This document shows positions 53,327-63,886 of a stretch of 64,000 nt of DNA, in pieces. Under the pieces are notes generated by a model. The model saw nothing but the letters and a program-made list of their open reading frames with translations. It was not told the origin of the DNA and did no database searches. Positions within the stretch are counted from its first letter, which is position 1, and every line of letters starts with the position of its first letter. The stretch comes from Jannaschia sp. W003 (lineage in GTDB: Bacteria; Pseudomonadota; Alphaproteobacteria; Rhodobacterales; Rhodobacteraceae): positions 1,427,501-1,491,500 of the forward strand of contig NZ_CP083539.1 of the NCBI RefSeq assembly GCF_025144335.1, read 5' to 3'. The translations under genes were made by a program, and so were the position numbers.

Positions 53327-53863
53327 TCAGTCGATCCAGGCCTCGGGCACGTCCTCGGGCATGTCGGGCACGTCGCGGGTCTCGCGGCCGTCGCCGTCGA
53401 ACCACTGGTCCTCGGGGTCGGAGTCCGACGCATGGTACACGGAGGTGCGGGTCCAGACCGAGCCGTCGCTCATGAGGTAGCGGCGCGTCACGGTCTCGGA
53501 ACTCTCGCCGCAATTGATCGAGTCGCCGCAGCTCACCCGCGTGGAGGCGGTGGCCTTGCGGATCGAGACGGCCTTGAAGCGTAGCTCGCCGTCGTCCTCG
53601 GCGGACGTGCCGTCGGGTTCCTGGCCGCGCGCGGCGTCGGTGCGCGCGCTGGTAGGCTTCACGCCCGACACGTCGCGGCTCAGGTCGCTCCGCACGTGGG
53701 TCTGGAAGGCGTCGCTGCCCGCGACCAGCAGCACGCCGGCGCCCAGGGCCATCGCGGTCGCGGCCGCGGTGAGCACGGCCCAGTCGACGGCCACCGCCCC
53801 GCATTCGGCGCGCGCGAAGCGGCGAAGGGCCGCGGGGATCGTCAGGGGCGTATGCGCGTCCAC
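53327..53863 (-). CDS. Flp/TadE-like pilin-type protein with long soluble C-terminus
   Basis: 178 residues, GTG start at 53863 with GGAGGACGAACCCC. Near the N-terminus there is AECGAVAVDWAVLTAAATAMALGAGVLL, the Flp/TadE-type prepilin cleavage and hydrophobic helix. The remaining about 130 residues are hydrophilic, with Cys pair SCGDSINCGESS and acidic runs (SDSDPEDQWFDGDGRETRD). That tail is far longer than in a 55-residue Flp pilin, so a pseudopilin or TadE/F-like protein is more probable. No tad secretion genes are next to it. Confidence 0.72.
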   Translation of the reverse strand: MDAHTPLTIPAALRRFARAECGAVAVDWAVLTAAATAMALGAGVLLVAGSDAFQTHVRSDLSRDVSGVKPTSARTDAARGQEPDGTSAEDDGELRFKAVSIRKATASTRVSCGDSINCGESSETVTRRYLMSDGSVWTRTSVYHASDSDPEDQWFDGDGRETRDVPDMPEDVPEAWID

Positions 53864-53982
53864 GGGGTTCGTCCTCCGTCGCAGGTCGGGGCGGCGGAGC
53901 GTCCGCCACCCCAGTGATCTGCGGGGGGAATGGGGCGCGACGGCGGCGGGCGAGCGGCGATTGCGCGCCCCGTTTCGTCGGA

Positions 53983-55788
<1,806 letters not shown>

Positions 55789-55789
55789 G

Positions 55790-57133
55790 TCAGCGGGCCT
55801 CCTTCGCCGCGCGCAGCTTCGCCATGAGGCGCCGCGCCATGCCGTCCTTGTTCTCCTGCCGCGCGCGCGACAGCGCGAGCGCGCCGTCCGGCACGTCGCG
55901 CGTGACGACCGAGCCGGAGCCGGTCATCGCCTCGTCGCCCACCGCAACGGGCGCCACCAGCATGGTGTTCGATCCGATGAAGGCGTGCGCCCCGATGGTG
56001 GTGCGGTGCTTGCCCACGCCGTCGTAGTTGCAGGTGATCGTACCCGCGCCGACGTTGGCATGCGCGCCCACATGCGCGTCGCCGACGTAGCTCAGGTGGT
56101 TGATCTTGGCGCCCTCGTCGACCTGCGCGGCCTTCACCTCCACGAAGTTGCCGACCTTGGCGCCGCGGTCCAGCTCGGTGCCGGGACGCAGGCGGGCGTA
56201 AGGTCCGACCACGCAGGCTTCCGAGACGTGAGCGCCCTCGAGGTGGCTGAAGGCGCGGATCGTGGCGCCGGACTCGACCGTGACGCCGGGGCCGAACACC
56301 ACGTGGGGCTCCACCACCACGTCGCGCCCCAGATGGGTGTCGAAGGCGAAGTGCACCGTGGCGGGGTCCACGAGCGTGGCGCCGTTCTCCATCGCCGCCG
56401 CCCGCGCCCGGCGCTGGAACGCGGCCTCTGCGGCGGCGAGGTCCATCCGGGTGTTCACGCCCAGCGTCTCGCTCTCGTCGCAGACCACCACGCGGGCCGA
56501 GAGGCCGCGCTTCGCCGCCAGCGCCGGCAGGTCGGTGAGGTAGAACTCTCCGGAGGCGTTGTCGTCGCCCACCTCCGCGATCAGCGAGAACATGGTGGCG
56601 GCGTCGCAGGCCATCACGCCCGAATTGCACAGCCGGATCGCGCGCTCCGCCTCGGTGGCGTCCTTGAACTCCACGATCCGCTCCAGCCGGTCGCCGTCGG
56701 TCACGAGGCGGCCGTAGCGCATGGGGTCGGCGGCCTCGAAGCCCAGCACCACCACGTCGGCGCCCGCGGCCCTCGCCTCGGCCATGCGCTGGAGGGTCTC
56801 GCCCTCGATGAAGGGGGTGTCGCCGTAGAGCACGAAGGCGTCGCCGTCGAAGCCCTCCAGGGCGCCGCGCGCCTGCGCCACCGCGTGGGCGGTGCCGCGC
56901 TGCTCGGTCTGCACCGCCACCACCGCGTCCTCGTCGAAGCCGCGTAGCGCCGTCTCCACCGCCTCGCCGCCGTGGCCGACGACGACCACGGTCCGCACCG
57001 GTTCCAAGGCGGCGCCCGACAAGAGCGCGTGGCGCAGGAGCGGCGCGCCGGCGACCTCGTGGAGCACCTTCGGGCGCTCGGACTTCATGCGGCTGCCCTG
57101 GCCGGCGGCCAGGACGATCAACGCGGCGGCCAT
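55790..57133 (-). CDS. glmU: bifunctional UDP-N-acetylglucosamine pyrophosphorylase/glucosamine-1-phosphate acetyltransferase
   Basis: 447 residues. The nucleotidyltransferase half opens LIVLAAGQGSRMKSERPKVL with QTEQRGTAHAV and VLYGDTPFIEGETL. The left-handed beta-helix acetyltransferase half follows (VESGATIRAFSHLEGAHVSE, VGNFVEVKAAQVDEGAKINH, NVGAGTITCNYDGVGKHRT). Both activities therefore look intact. It precedes glmS by one base. Confidence 0.96.
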   Translation of the reverse strand: MAAALIVLAAGQGSRMKSERPKVLHEVAGAPLLRHALLSGAALEPVRTVVVVGHGGEAVETALRGFDEDAVVAVQTEQRGTAHAVAQARGALEGFDGDAFVLYGDTPFIEGETLQRMAEARAAGADVVVLGFEAADPMRYGRLVTDGDRLERIVEFKDATEAERAIRLCNSGVMACDAATMFSLIAEVGDDNASGEFYLTDLPALAAKRGLSARVVVCDESETLGVNTRMDLAAAEAAFQRRARAAAMENGATLVDPATVHFAFDTHLGRDVVVEPHVVFGPGVTVESGATIRAFSHLEGAHVSEACVVGPYARLRPGTELDRGAKVGNFVEVKAAQVDEGAKINHLSYVGDAHVGAHANVGAGTITCNYDGVGKHRTTIGAHAFIGSNTMLVAPVAVGDEAMTGSGSVVTRDVPDGALALSRARQENKDGMARRLMAKLRAAKEAR

Positions 57134-57220
57134 GCGCGCACCCCTTTTCCTCGAACGCCGGCCGTTCTACCTCCCCCCGGCGGCGCCGCAAGGCGAGCGT
57201 CGGCGAAAGGGAGCCGCCTG

Positions 57221-57910
57221 ATGAAACCATGCGTCATCTTCGACCTCGACGGGACGCTGTGCGACACGTCGCTCGACCTGATCGCGGCCGCCAACGCCGC
57301 GTTCCGGCACCTCGGCCGCGACACCGCGCTGGATGCGGACGACCCCGCGCACCGGGCCGCGGCGCTGAAGGGCGGGCGCTCCATGCTGCGCGCGGGGCTG
57401 GCCCGTTTGGGCGAGGTGGACGAAGACGAGGTCGATCGCGGCTACCAGCCCCTGCTCGACGCCTACGCCGAGGCGGTCTGCGTCCACACCACCTTCTTTC
57501 CCGGCGCCCGCGAGGCGGTGGCGCGACTCCGCGAGGCGGGCTACGCGGTCGGCATCTGCACCAACAAGCCGGAGGGGCTCGCGGTGGCGCTGATGGAGGG
57601 CCTCGGCGCCTCGGCCGAGTTCCACGCGCTCGTGGGTGCCGACACGCTGCCCGTGCGCAAGCCCGACCCCGAGCCCCTGCGCGAGACGATCCGCCGGGCG
57701 GGCGGGCACCCGGAGCGCGCGATCCTCGTGGGCGACACCACCACCGACCGCGACACCGCCGAGGCCGCCGGGCTGCCCTGCCTGCTGGTGGGCTTCATGG
57801 ATCCGGTCGACCACCTCGTGCGGGACGGCTCGGAACTGCTCGCCGACTTCGCCGCGCTCGATGCCGCCGCGCATCGCCTGACCGCTGCCGAGGCGCAGCG
57901 GATCGCCTGA
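57221..57910 (+). CDS. gph: phosphoglycolate-phosphatase-like HAD hydrolase
   Basis: 229 residues. HAD motif I is DLDGTLCD (Asp8, Asp10), motif II is in ICTNKPEGLA and motif III/IV in RKPDPEPLRE and LVGDTTTDRDTA. The cap region (about 20-85) is of the C1 type. Phosphoglycolate is a likely substrate; other HADs share the same motifs, so it is not proven. It is divergent from glmU (88 bases). Confidence 0.85.
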   Translation: MKPCVIFDLDGTLCDTSLDLIAAANAAFRHLGRDTALDADDPAHRAAALKGGRSMLRAGLARLGEVDEDEVDRGYQPLLDAYAEAVCVHTTFFPGAREAVARLREAGYAVGICTNKPEGLAVALMEGLGASAEFHALVGADTLPVRKPDPEPLRETIRRAGGHPERAILVGDTTTDRDTAEAAGLPCLLVGFMDPVDHLVRDGSELLADFAALDAAAHRLTAAEAQRIA

Positions 57911-57912
57911 GA

Positions 57913-58042
57913 GGGGGGCTCTGCCCCCCGGCCCGTCGGGCCTCCCCCCGAGATATTTCTGGCAAGATGAGGGAACGCCCTCGTCTTCGTTTCCTAAATA
58001 CCTCGGGGGAGCCGCCGCAGGCGGCGGGGGCAGAGCCCCCCC
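57913..58042. repeat. inverted pair of Rhodobacterales intergenic palindromes
   Basis: Left arm 57913-57958 (GGGGGGCTCTGCCCCC ... CCCCGAGATATTT) and right arm 57996-58042 (AAATACCTCGGGGG ... GGGGGCAGAGCCCCCC) are inverted copies of one about 46-bp element, separated by 37 bases. Each arm contains its own short stem-loops. A third, single copy is at 34149-34196. Together they could fold as a large cruciform or act as a bidirectional terminator between gph and the aminotransferase gene. Confidence 0.7.
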
Positions 58043-58086
58043 ACGACGCTTGCAATGCACGCGGCGTGCGCGCCTAGCTTGCCGCC

Positions 58087-59283
58087 ATGGAACGCTTCGC
58101 CAAGTCCTTCACCCGGCAGGAGCCGATCCCCGAGCCCGCGATCGAGGCCGCCGTGCGCGTCATGCGCTCCGGCGCGCTGCACCGCTACGGCGCGGAGCCG
58201 AGCGAGGTGGCGGCGCTGGAGCGGGAGTTCGCCGCGAGCGTAGGGGCCGCCCACGCCCTCGCCGTGGCCTCGGGCGGCTACGCCATGACCGCCGCCCTGC
58301 GCGCGCTGGGCGTGGGCCCGGGCGATCCGGTGCTCACCAACGCCTGGACCCTCGCGCCCGTGCCCGGCGCGATCGCCGCCGTGGGCGCGCGCCCCGTGCT
58401 GGTGGAGGTGGACGACTCCCTGCGGATCGACCTCGGCGACCTCGAAGTGAAGCTTCCGCAGGCCCGCGTGCTCCTCGTCAGCCACATGCGCGGCCACCTC
58501 GCCGACATGGAGGCGCTGATGGCCCTGTGCGACGCCGCCGGCGTGGCCGTGGTCGAGGACTGCGCCCACACCATGGGCGCGGCCTGGAACGGCCGGCCCT
58601 CGGGGCGCTGGGGCGCGGTGGGCTGCTTCTCGTGCCAGACCTACAAGCACGTGAACGCGGGCGAGGGGGGGCTGGTCTGCACCGACGACCCGGACCTCGC
58701 CGCGCGCATGATCCTCTTGTCGGGCAGCTACATGCTCTACGCCCGTCACGGCACCGCGCCCGCCGAGGCGGTCTTCGCCCGCCACAAGGGCACGGTCCCC
58801 AACGTCTCGGGCCGCATGGACGAGCTGCGTGCCGCGATCCTGCGCCCCCAGATCGGGGCGCTGCCCCGGCAGGTGGAGCGCTGGAACGCCCTCTACCGCG
58901 CCCTGGAGGACGCGTTCCGGGACGCCCCCGGCCTCGCGGTCGTCGAGCGCCCGCAGGCCGAAGCCTTCGTCGGCTCCTCGATCCAAGTGCTGGCCCATGA
59001 TCCCGCCCGCGTGCCCGCCTTCCTCGCCGCCTGCGCCGCGTGGGGCGTGGAGTGGAAGTGGTTCGGCGGCGCTGAGGCCCACGGGTTCACTTCGCGCCAC
59101 CACCACTGGGGCTACGTGGCGCCCCAGCGCTTGCCGCGCTCCGACGCGATCCTCGCCCGGCTCCTCGACATGCGCGTGCCGCTGACCTTCGACGCCGCGG
59201 ACTGCGCCCTGATCGGACGGATCGTGGCCGCCGAGGCGGCGCGGCACCTCGGCGCCCCGTCACGCGCCCGCGATCCGGCGTGA
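58087..59283 (+). CDS. DegT/DnrJ/EryC1/StrS-family PLP aminotransferase
   Basis: 398 residues. PLP-site motifs: VASGGYAMTAALRALGVGPG for phosphate binding, VVEDCAHTMGA with Asp158, and CFSCQTYKHVNAGEGG with Lys187 as the Schiff-base residue. The family usually makes amino sugars or related nucleotide sugars; the C-terminal half of this protein (HHHWGYVAPQRLP) also fits. No glycosyltransferase or sugar biosynthesis genes are adjacent, so substrate is unknown. The ATG at 58087 follows GCCGCC, not a strong ribosome site. Confidence 0.88.
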   Translation: MERFAKSFTRQEPIPEPAIEAAVRVMRSGALHRYGAEPSEVAALEREFAASVGAAHALAVASGGYAMTAALRALGVGPGDPVLTNAWTLAPVPGAIAAVGARPVLVEVDDSLRIDLGDLEVKLPQARVLLVSHMRGHLADMEALMALCDAAGVAVVEDCAHTMGAAWNGRPSGRWGAVGCFSCQTYKHVNAGEGGLVCTDDPDLAARMILLSGSYMLYARHGTAPAEAVFARHKGTVPNVSGRMDELRAAILRPQIGALPRQVERWNALYRALEDAFRDAPGLAVVERPQAEAFVGSSIQVLAHDPARVPAFLAACAAWGVEWKWFGGAEAHGFTSRHHHWGYVAPQRLPRSDAILARLLDMRVPLTFDAADCALIGRIVAAEAARHLGAPSRARDPA

Positions 59284-59397
59284 TTCGCAGGCGCGCCCCC
59301 GCGCCCCCATCTGTGGAATGCGGGCGGCACGCGCCTCCTCCTTCCCCCCGAGCGACGGCGTGCCGAGGCCTTTCCCCGGGCCAGCCGCCCGCGCCCC

Positions 59398-59940
59398 CTA
59401 CAGCCAGCCCCGCCGCGCGCCGCCCTCCCGGCGTCCGTGCGAGACGCGCAGCGTCCGGCGCCAGATGTCGCAGTCGTCCTCCAGCGCCCGGTGCAGCGCG
59501 CCGGGCGAGAGCGCGTTGGGCATCCGCAGCCCCAGCGCCTCGGCGCACAGCTCCGAGCAGAACCACGCCTCGGGGTCCTCGCGGTTCAGGGGGATGACGT
59601 GGCTCTTGAGGAGGCCCGCGTAGTCGTAGGGCTTGCCCAGGTGCCGGGCGGCCCGGTCCCAGGCGTCGGCGGGCGCCCAGGGCACCGGCTTGAACGCCCA
59701 CTTGCCCGCGTCGTAGCGGATCCACTTGATCCGAACCCCCCCGTCGCGCCCCGACGACGAGATCGACTCCACCGGCAGGCCCGGCGGCGGCGCGTCCGGG
59801 TGGCGGATCAGCTCGCAGTGGCTGAACGCCGACCGCGTCGCCCCCCGCACGATCCAAGCCTGCACGCGGCCGAAGGCGCGGGCGATGCGGTCCTTGCCGT
59901 CGCCCATGCCCTGGTAGAACGCCATCGTGTAGTCGCCCAT
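59398..59940 (-). CDS. permuted-papain-like (YebB/YiiX/NlpC-type) protein
   Basis: 180 residues. The His is in FSHCELIRH and the Cys in WFCSELCAEALGL, an order (His before Cys) that fits a circularly permuted papain fold. The start MAFYQGMGDGKDRIARAFGR has no signal. Proteins of this shape often act on peptidoglycan, lipids or phage proteins, and similar ones are found in rhodobacterial prophages; here no phage genes are visible. Two starts, at 59940 (ATG) and 59925 (ATG), are possible. Confidence 0.72.
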   Translation of the reverse strand: MGDYTMAFYQGMGDGKDRIARAFGRVQAWIVRGATRSAFSHCELIRHPDAPPPGLPVESISSSGRDGGVRIKWIRYDAGKWAFKPVPWAPADAWDRAARHLGKPYDYAGLLKSHVIPLNREDPEAWFCSELCAEALGLRMPNALSPGALHRALEDDCDIWRRTLRVSHGRREGGARRGWL

Positions 59941-60037
59941 GGCCTGGCTCCTCCGCACCAGATTGCGGCCGCGGAGGCGGGCGGGCAAGTGGGGAATCCC
60001 CGCCCCCGCTGGACGCCGGGCGCGGCGGCCGCTATGA

Positions 60038-60055
60038 ACTGAACGAGCGTTCAAT
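60038..60055. promoter_or_regulatory. TetR-type palindromic operator before ivd
   Basis: TGAACGAGCGTTCA (60040-60053) is a perfect 6-bp inverted repeat around AG, with flanking A/T symmetry at 60038 and 60055. It lies about 34 bases upstream of the ivd start, as expected for an operator at the promoter. It resembles TetR-family sites; no regulator gene is in the window, so the regulator is unidentified. Confidence 0.6.
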
Positions 60056-60088
60056 TCCTTGGGCGCGCCGGGGGCAGGGAGGTCCGCG

Positions 60089-61252
60089 ATGTTCACCCAC
60101 ACCATGCGCTTCGACCTGGGCGAGGACGTCGAGGCGCTGCGCGAGATGACCCATCGCTGGGCGCAGGAGCGCGTGAAGCCGATGGCCGGCGAGATCGACG
60201 CCTCGAACGCGTTTCCCGCCGCGCTCTGGCGCGAGATGGGCGAGCTGGGCCTGCTCGGCATCACCGTTCCCGAGCGCTTCGGCGGCGCCGGCATGGGCTA
60301 CCTCGCCCACGTGGTCGCCGTGGAGGAGATCGCCCGCGCCTCGGCCTCGGTCTCCCTCAGCTACGGCGCGCACTCCAACCTATGCGTGAACCAGATCGCC
60401 CTGAACGGCACCGACGCCCAGCGGGAAAAGTACCTCCCCGGCCTCGTGTCGGGCGAGCATGTGGGCGCCCTGGCCATGTCCGAGGCGGGCGCCGGCTCCG
60501 ACGTGGTGTCGATGAAGTTGCGGGCCGAGAAGCGCAACGACCGCTACGTGCTCAACGGGACCAAGTACTGGATTACCAACGGCCCCGACGCCGACACGCT
60601 GGTGGTCTACGCCAAGACCGACCCCGAGGCCGGCGCCCGCGGCATCACCGCCTTCCTGGTCGAGAAGGCCATGACCGGCTTCTCCGCCTCGCCGCACTTC
60701 GACAAGCTGGGGATGCGCGGCTCGAACACCGCCGAGCTGGTGTTCGAGGACGTGGAGGTGCCGTTCGAGAACGTGCTGGGCGAGGAGGGGCGCGGCGTGC
60801 GCGTCCTCATGTCCGGCCTCGACTACGAGCGCGTGGTGCTGGCGGGCATCGGCCTCGGCATCATGGCGGCCTGCCTCGACGAGGTGATGCCCTACGTCTC
60901 GGAGCGGCGGCAGTTCGGCCAGCCCGTGGGCAGCTTCCAGCTCATGCAGGGCAAGATCGCCGACATGTACACCGCCATGAACTCGGCCCGCGCCTACGTC
61001 TACGAGGTGGCCAAGGCTTGCGACGCGGGCCGGGTCACACGCCAGGACGCGGCGGCCTGCTGCCTCTACGCCTCGGAGCAGGCCATGGTGCAGGCGCACC
61101 AGGCGGTGCAGGCCATGGGCGGCGCGGGCTTCATGAACGACGTGCCGGTCTCGCGGCTCTTCCGCGACGCCAAGCTGATGGAGATCGGCGCCGGCACCTC
61201 CGAGATCCGCCGCATGCTGGTGGGGCGCGAGCTGGTGGGCGCGATGGGCTGA
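60089..61252 (+). CDS. ivd: isovaleryl-CoA dehydrogenase
   Basis: 387 residues. It is an acyl-CoA dehydrogenase: [11 protein letters not shown] and [10 protein letters not shown] for FAD and substrate contact, [11 protein letters not shown] with catalytic Glu247, then [21 protein letters not shown] and [11 protein letters not shown]. The catalytic Glu position, within the [11 protein letters not shown] helix rather than the later loop of short-chain enzymes, matches isovaleryl-CoA dehydrogenases. ATG 60089 follows CAGGGAGGTCCGCG. It starts the operon leading to mccB, consistent with leucine degradation. Confidence 0.92.
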   Translation: MFTHTMRFDLGEDVEALREMTHRWAQERVKPMAGEIDASNAFPAALWREMGELGLLGITVPERFGGAGMGYLAHVVAVEEIARASASVSLSYGAHSNLCVNQIALNGTDAQREKYLPGLVSGEHVGALAMSEAGAGSDVVSMKLRAEKRNDRYVLNGTKYWITNGPDADTLVVYAKTDPEAGARGITAFLVEKAMTGFSASPHFDKLGMRGSNTAELVFEDVEVPFENVLGEEGRGVRVLMSGLDYERVVLAGIGLGIMAACLDEVMPYVSERRQFGQPVGSFQLMQGKIADMYTAMNSARAYVYEVAKACDAGRVTRQDAAACCLYASEQAMVQAHQAVQAMGGAGFMNDVPVSRLFRDAKLMEIGAGTSEIRRMLVGRELVGAMG

Positions 61253-61314
61253 CGCGGCGGCGGCGCTGGACGCCGCCCGCCGCCGTGCCCAAGGTCGCCT
61301 GAAGGGAGACGCCG

Positions 61315-61773
61315 ATGGCCGAGACCACACCGGGAGCCGAGCCGCTCCGCTTCTTCGACTACGTGCGCGAGGACACCGTGCTGCACGGCAAGGTGGACTG
61401 GCTCGTGCACCTGTTCGAGTGGCTGGCCGCCGGCATCGACATCCTCGCCTGCGCGATCCTCCTGATCGGCGCGATCCGCTTCATCGTCGGTTTCGCCCGC
61501 GCCGAGATCTCGCGCGACGAACGCCGCCGCATCCGCGGCGTGAACGCCGAGCGCGTGGAGCTGGGCCGCTACATCCTGGGCGGGCTGGAGCTGCTGATCG
61601 TCTCCGACATCATCCACACGGCCCTCAGCCTCGCCATGGCCGACCTCGTGTTCCTCGGCCTCCTCGTCGTCATCCGCTCGCTGATCTCGTTCTTCCTCGA
61701 CCGCGAGCTCGCCGAGGTGAAGCGCGAGCTGGGCGAGGGGGCCGAGCTGGCCGACGCCAAGGGGAACGCATGA
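61315..61773 (+). CDS. DUF1622 family membrane protein
   Basis: 152 residues with three helices: [43 protein letters not shown] and [36 protein letters not shown] and [18 protein letters not shown] are the DUF1622 signature. Function unknown. Its stop overlaps the next start as ATGA, and it lies 62 bases after ivd, so it looks like part of the leucine-catabolism operon. Confidence 0.86.
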   Translation: MAETTPGAEPLRFFDYVREDTVLHGKVDWLVHLFEWLAAGIDILACAILLIGAIRFIVGFARAEISRDERRRIRGVNAERVELGRYILGGLELLIVSDIIHTALSLAMADLVFLGLLVVIRSLISFFLDRELAEVKRELGEGAELADAKGNA

Positions 61774-62282
61774 TGCGCCGTCTGGCCCTGCTGCTCGCAT
61801 GCCTCGCCGCACCGGCCGCCGCGGACGACGTCTCGCGCTGCTTCGCCGCGCTCTCCGCCGCGGACCGCGCGGCCTGGGCCGACCCGGACTGCGGGCCGGG
61901 CTGCAACTACGATGCGCTCGCCACGATCCTGGCCGACTGCGTGATCGAGACCATGCTCGCCTGCACCGAACGCCCCGCCGTGCCGCGCTGCGTGCGCCAC
62001 GTGGCCGAGGACGTATCGACCCACTACGCCGCGCTGCGCGCGGTGATGCCCCCGCCCGAGGTGCTGCAGTCGCTGCCCGAGGCGGGCGGCGCCTTCGGCG
62101 AGGCCCTCGCCGCCGCCCGCACCCCCGTGATCCCCGGCGAGCCCGAGTGCCCGGTGCCCGCCGACTCGCTCTCGCCCATGACGCGGCAGGTGATCTGCGG
62201 CGCCCTGCCCACGGTGCGTGCCGCGGTGGCGCTGCAGGGCGCGATCCACTGGTTCGACATCCACGCGGAGGACGCGCAGTGA
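61770..62282 (+). CDS. secreted Cys-rich hypothetical protein within the leucine-catabolism operon
   Basis: 170 residues. Signal peptide about 1-18 ([12 protein letters not shown]), then a helical mature part with nine cysteines ([51 protein letters not shown]). No family recognised. It overlaps the DUF1622 stop (ATGA) and the mccB start (62279-62282), so it is co-translated with both. A secreted protein between soluble catabolic genes is unusual; its function is not evident. Confidence 0.78.
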   Translation: MMRRLALLLACLAAPAAADDVSRCFAALSAADRAAWADPDCGPGCNYDALATILADCVIETMLACTERPAVPRCVRHVAEDVSTHYAALRAVMPPPEVLQSLPEAGGAFGEALAAARTPVIPGEPECPVPADSLSPMTRQVICGALPTVRAAVALQGAIHWFDIHAEDAQ

Positions 62283-63883
62283 AGCTCCGATCGGCCCTCG
62301 TCCCCCGCTCCGAGGAGGCGCGCGCGAACCGCGCCGCCCACGAGGCCGCCCTGGCCCCCGTCGCTGAGGCCGCCGCCCTGGCCGCGGCCGGCGGCGGTGA
62401 GCGCTCGCGCGCGCGCCACATGAGCCGCGGCAAGATGCTGCCCCGCGACCGGGTGGCGGGCCTCCTCGACCCCGGCTCGCCCTTCCTCGAGGTCGGCCAG
62501 TTCGCCGCCCACGACATGTACGATGGTGCCGCCCCCGGCGCGGGCGCCATCGCCGGGGTGGGGCGCGTGCACGGCCGCGACGTCATGGTGGTGTGCAACG
62601 ACGCCACTGTGAAGGGCGGCACCTACTACCCCATGACCGTCAAGAAGCACCTGCGCGCCCAGGAGATCGCCGAAGCCTGCCGGCTTCCTTGCGTCTACCT
62701 CGTGGACAGCGGGGGGGCGAACCTGCCCCAGCAGGACGAGGTGTTCCCGGACCGCGACCACTTCGGGCGCATCTTCTACAACCAGGCCCAGATGTCCGCG
62801 AAGGGCATCCCCCAGATCGCCGTGGTGATGGGCTCGTGCACGGCCGGCGGCGCCTACGTCCCCGCCATGTCGGACGTGTCCATCATCGTGCGCGACCAGG
62901 GCACCATCTTTCTCGCCGGCCCGCCCCTGGTGAAGGCCGCCACGGGCGAGGAGGTCTCGGCCGAGGACCTCGGCGGCGGCGACGTGCACACGCGCCTGTC
63001 GGGCGTGGCCGACTACCTGGCCGAGGACGACGCCCACGCCCTGGCGCTGGCGCGCGAGAGCCTGCGGTTCCTGAACGCCGCGCCCGTGGCCCACGCGGAC
63101 TTCGCCCCGCCCGAGCCGCCCGCCTACGACCCCGACGAGATCCTCGACGTGGTCCCGGCCGGTCTGCGCACGCCCTACGACATCCGCGAGGTCGTCGCCC
63201 GGATCGTGGACGGCTCGCGCTTCGACGAGTTCAAGCGCCGCTTCGGCGAGACCCTCGTGACCGGCTTCGCCCACGTGGAGGGCATCCCCGTCGGCATCGT
63301 CGCCAACAACGGCGTGCTCTTCTCCGAGGCCGCCCAGAAGGGCGCGCACTTCGTGGAGCTGTGCTCGCAGCGCGGCATCCCGCTGGTGTTCCTGCAGAAC
63401 ATCACGGGCTTCATGGTCGGCCGCCGCTACGAGAACGAAGGCATCGCCCGTCACGGCGCCAAGATGGTCACGGCGGTGGCCACCACGAACGTCTCAAAGA
63501 TCACCATGCTGGTCGGCGGCTCCTTCGGCGCGGGCAACTACGGCATGGCGGGCCGCGCCTACTCGCCGCGCTTCCTGTGGACCTGGCCCAACAGCCGCAT
63601 CTCGGTGATGGGCGGCGCCCAGGCGGCCGGCGTCCTCGCCACCGTGAAGCGCGCCGCGATGGAGAAGGAGGGCCGCGAGTGGCTCCCCGAGGAGGAGGCC
63701 GAGTTCCGGCGCCCCACCGAGGAGATGTTCGAGCGCCAGTCCCACCCCCTCTACGCCTCGGCCCGCCTGTGGGACGACGGCATCGTCGATCCCCGCCGCT
63801 CCCGCGAGGTGCTGGCCCTGAGCCTGCGCGCGGCCCTCAACGCCCCCGTGGAGGAGACGCGGTTCGGCGTCTTCAGAATGTGA
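62279..63883 (+). CDS. mccB: 3-methylcrotonyl-CoA carboxylase, carboxyltransferase (beta) subunit
   Basis: 534 residues, typical length. GTG start at 62279, overlapping the preceding stop. Two crotonase-like carboxyltransferase halves: [73 protein letters not shown]; then [59 protein letters not shown]. It carboxylates 3-methylcrotonyl-CoA from isovaleryl-CoA, together with the biotin-carrying alpha subunit, which is not in the window. It fits the ivd operon for leucine degradation. Confidence 0.95.
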   Translation: MKLRSALVPRSEEARANRAAHEAALAPVAEAAALAAAGGGERSRARHMSRGKMLPRDRVAGLLDPGSPFLEVGQFAAHDMYDGAAPGAGAIAGVGRVHGRDVMVVCNDATVKGGTYYPMTVKKHLRAQEIAEACRLPCVYLVDSGGANLPQQDEVFPDRDHFGRIFYNQAQMSAKGIPQIAVVMGSCTAGGAYVPAMSDVSIIVRDQGTIFLAGPPLVKAATGEEVSAEDLGGGDVHTRLSGVADYLAEDDAHALALARESLRFLNAAPVAHADFAPPEPPAYDPDEILDVVPAGLRTPYDIREVVARIVDGSRFDEFKRRFGETLVTGFAHVEGIPVGIVANNGVLFSEAAQKGAHFVELCSQRGIPLVFLQNITGFMVGRRYENEGIARHGAKMVTAVATTNVSKITMLVGGSFGAGNYGMAGRAYSPRFLWTWPNSRISVMGGAQAAGVLATVKRAAMEKEGREWLPEEEAEFRRPTEEMFERQSHPLYASARLWDDGIVDPRRSREVLALSLRAALNAPVEETRFGVFRM

Positions 63884-63886
63884 CGA

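Noticed and set aside
57913..58042. Riboswitch or small RNA in the gap before the aminotransferase gene
   Set aside because: The stems are explained by the inverted repeat pair; no known riboswitch core is seen.
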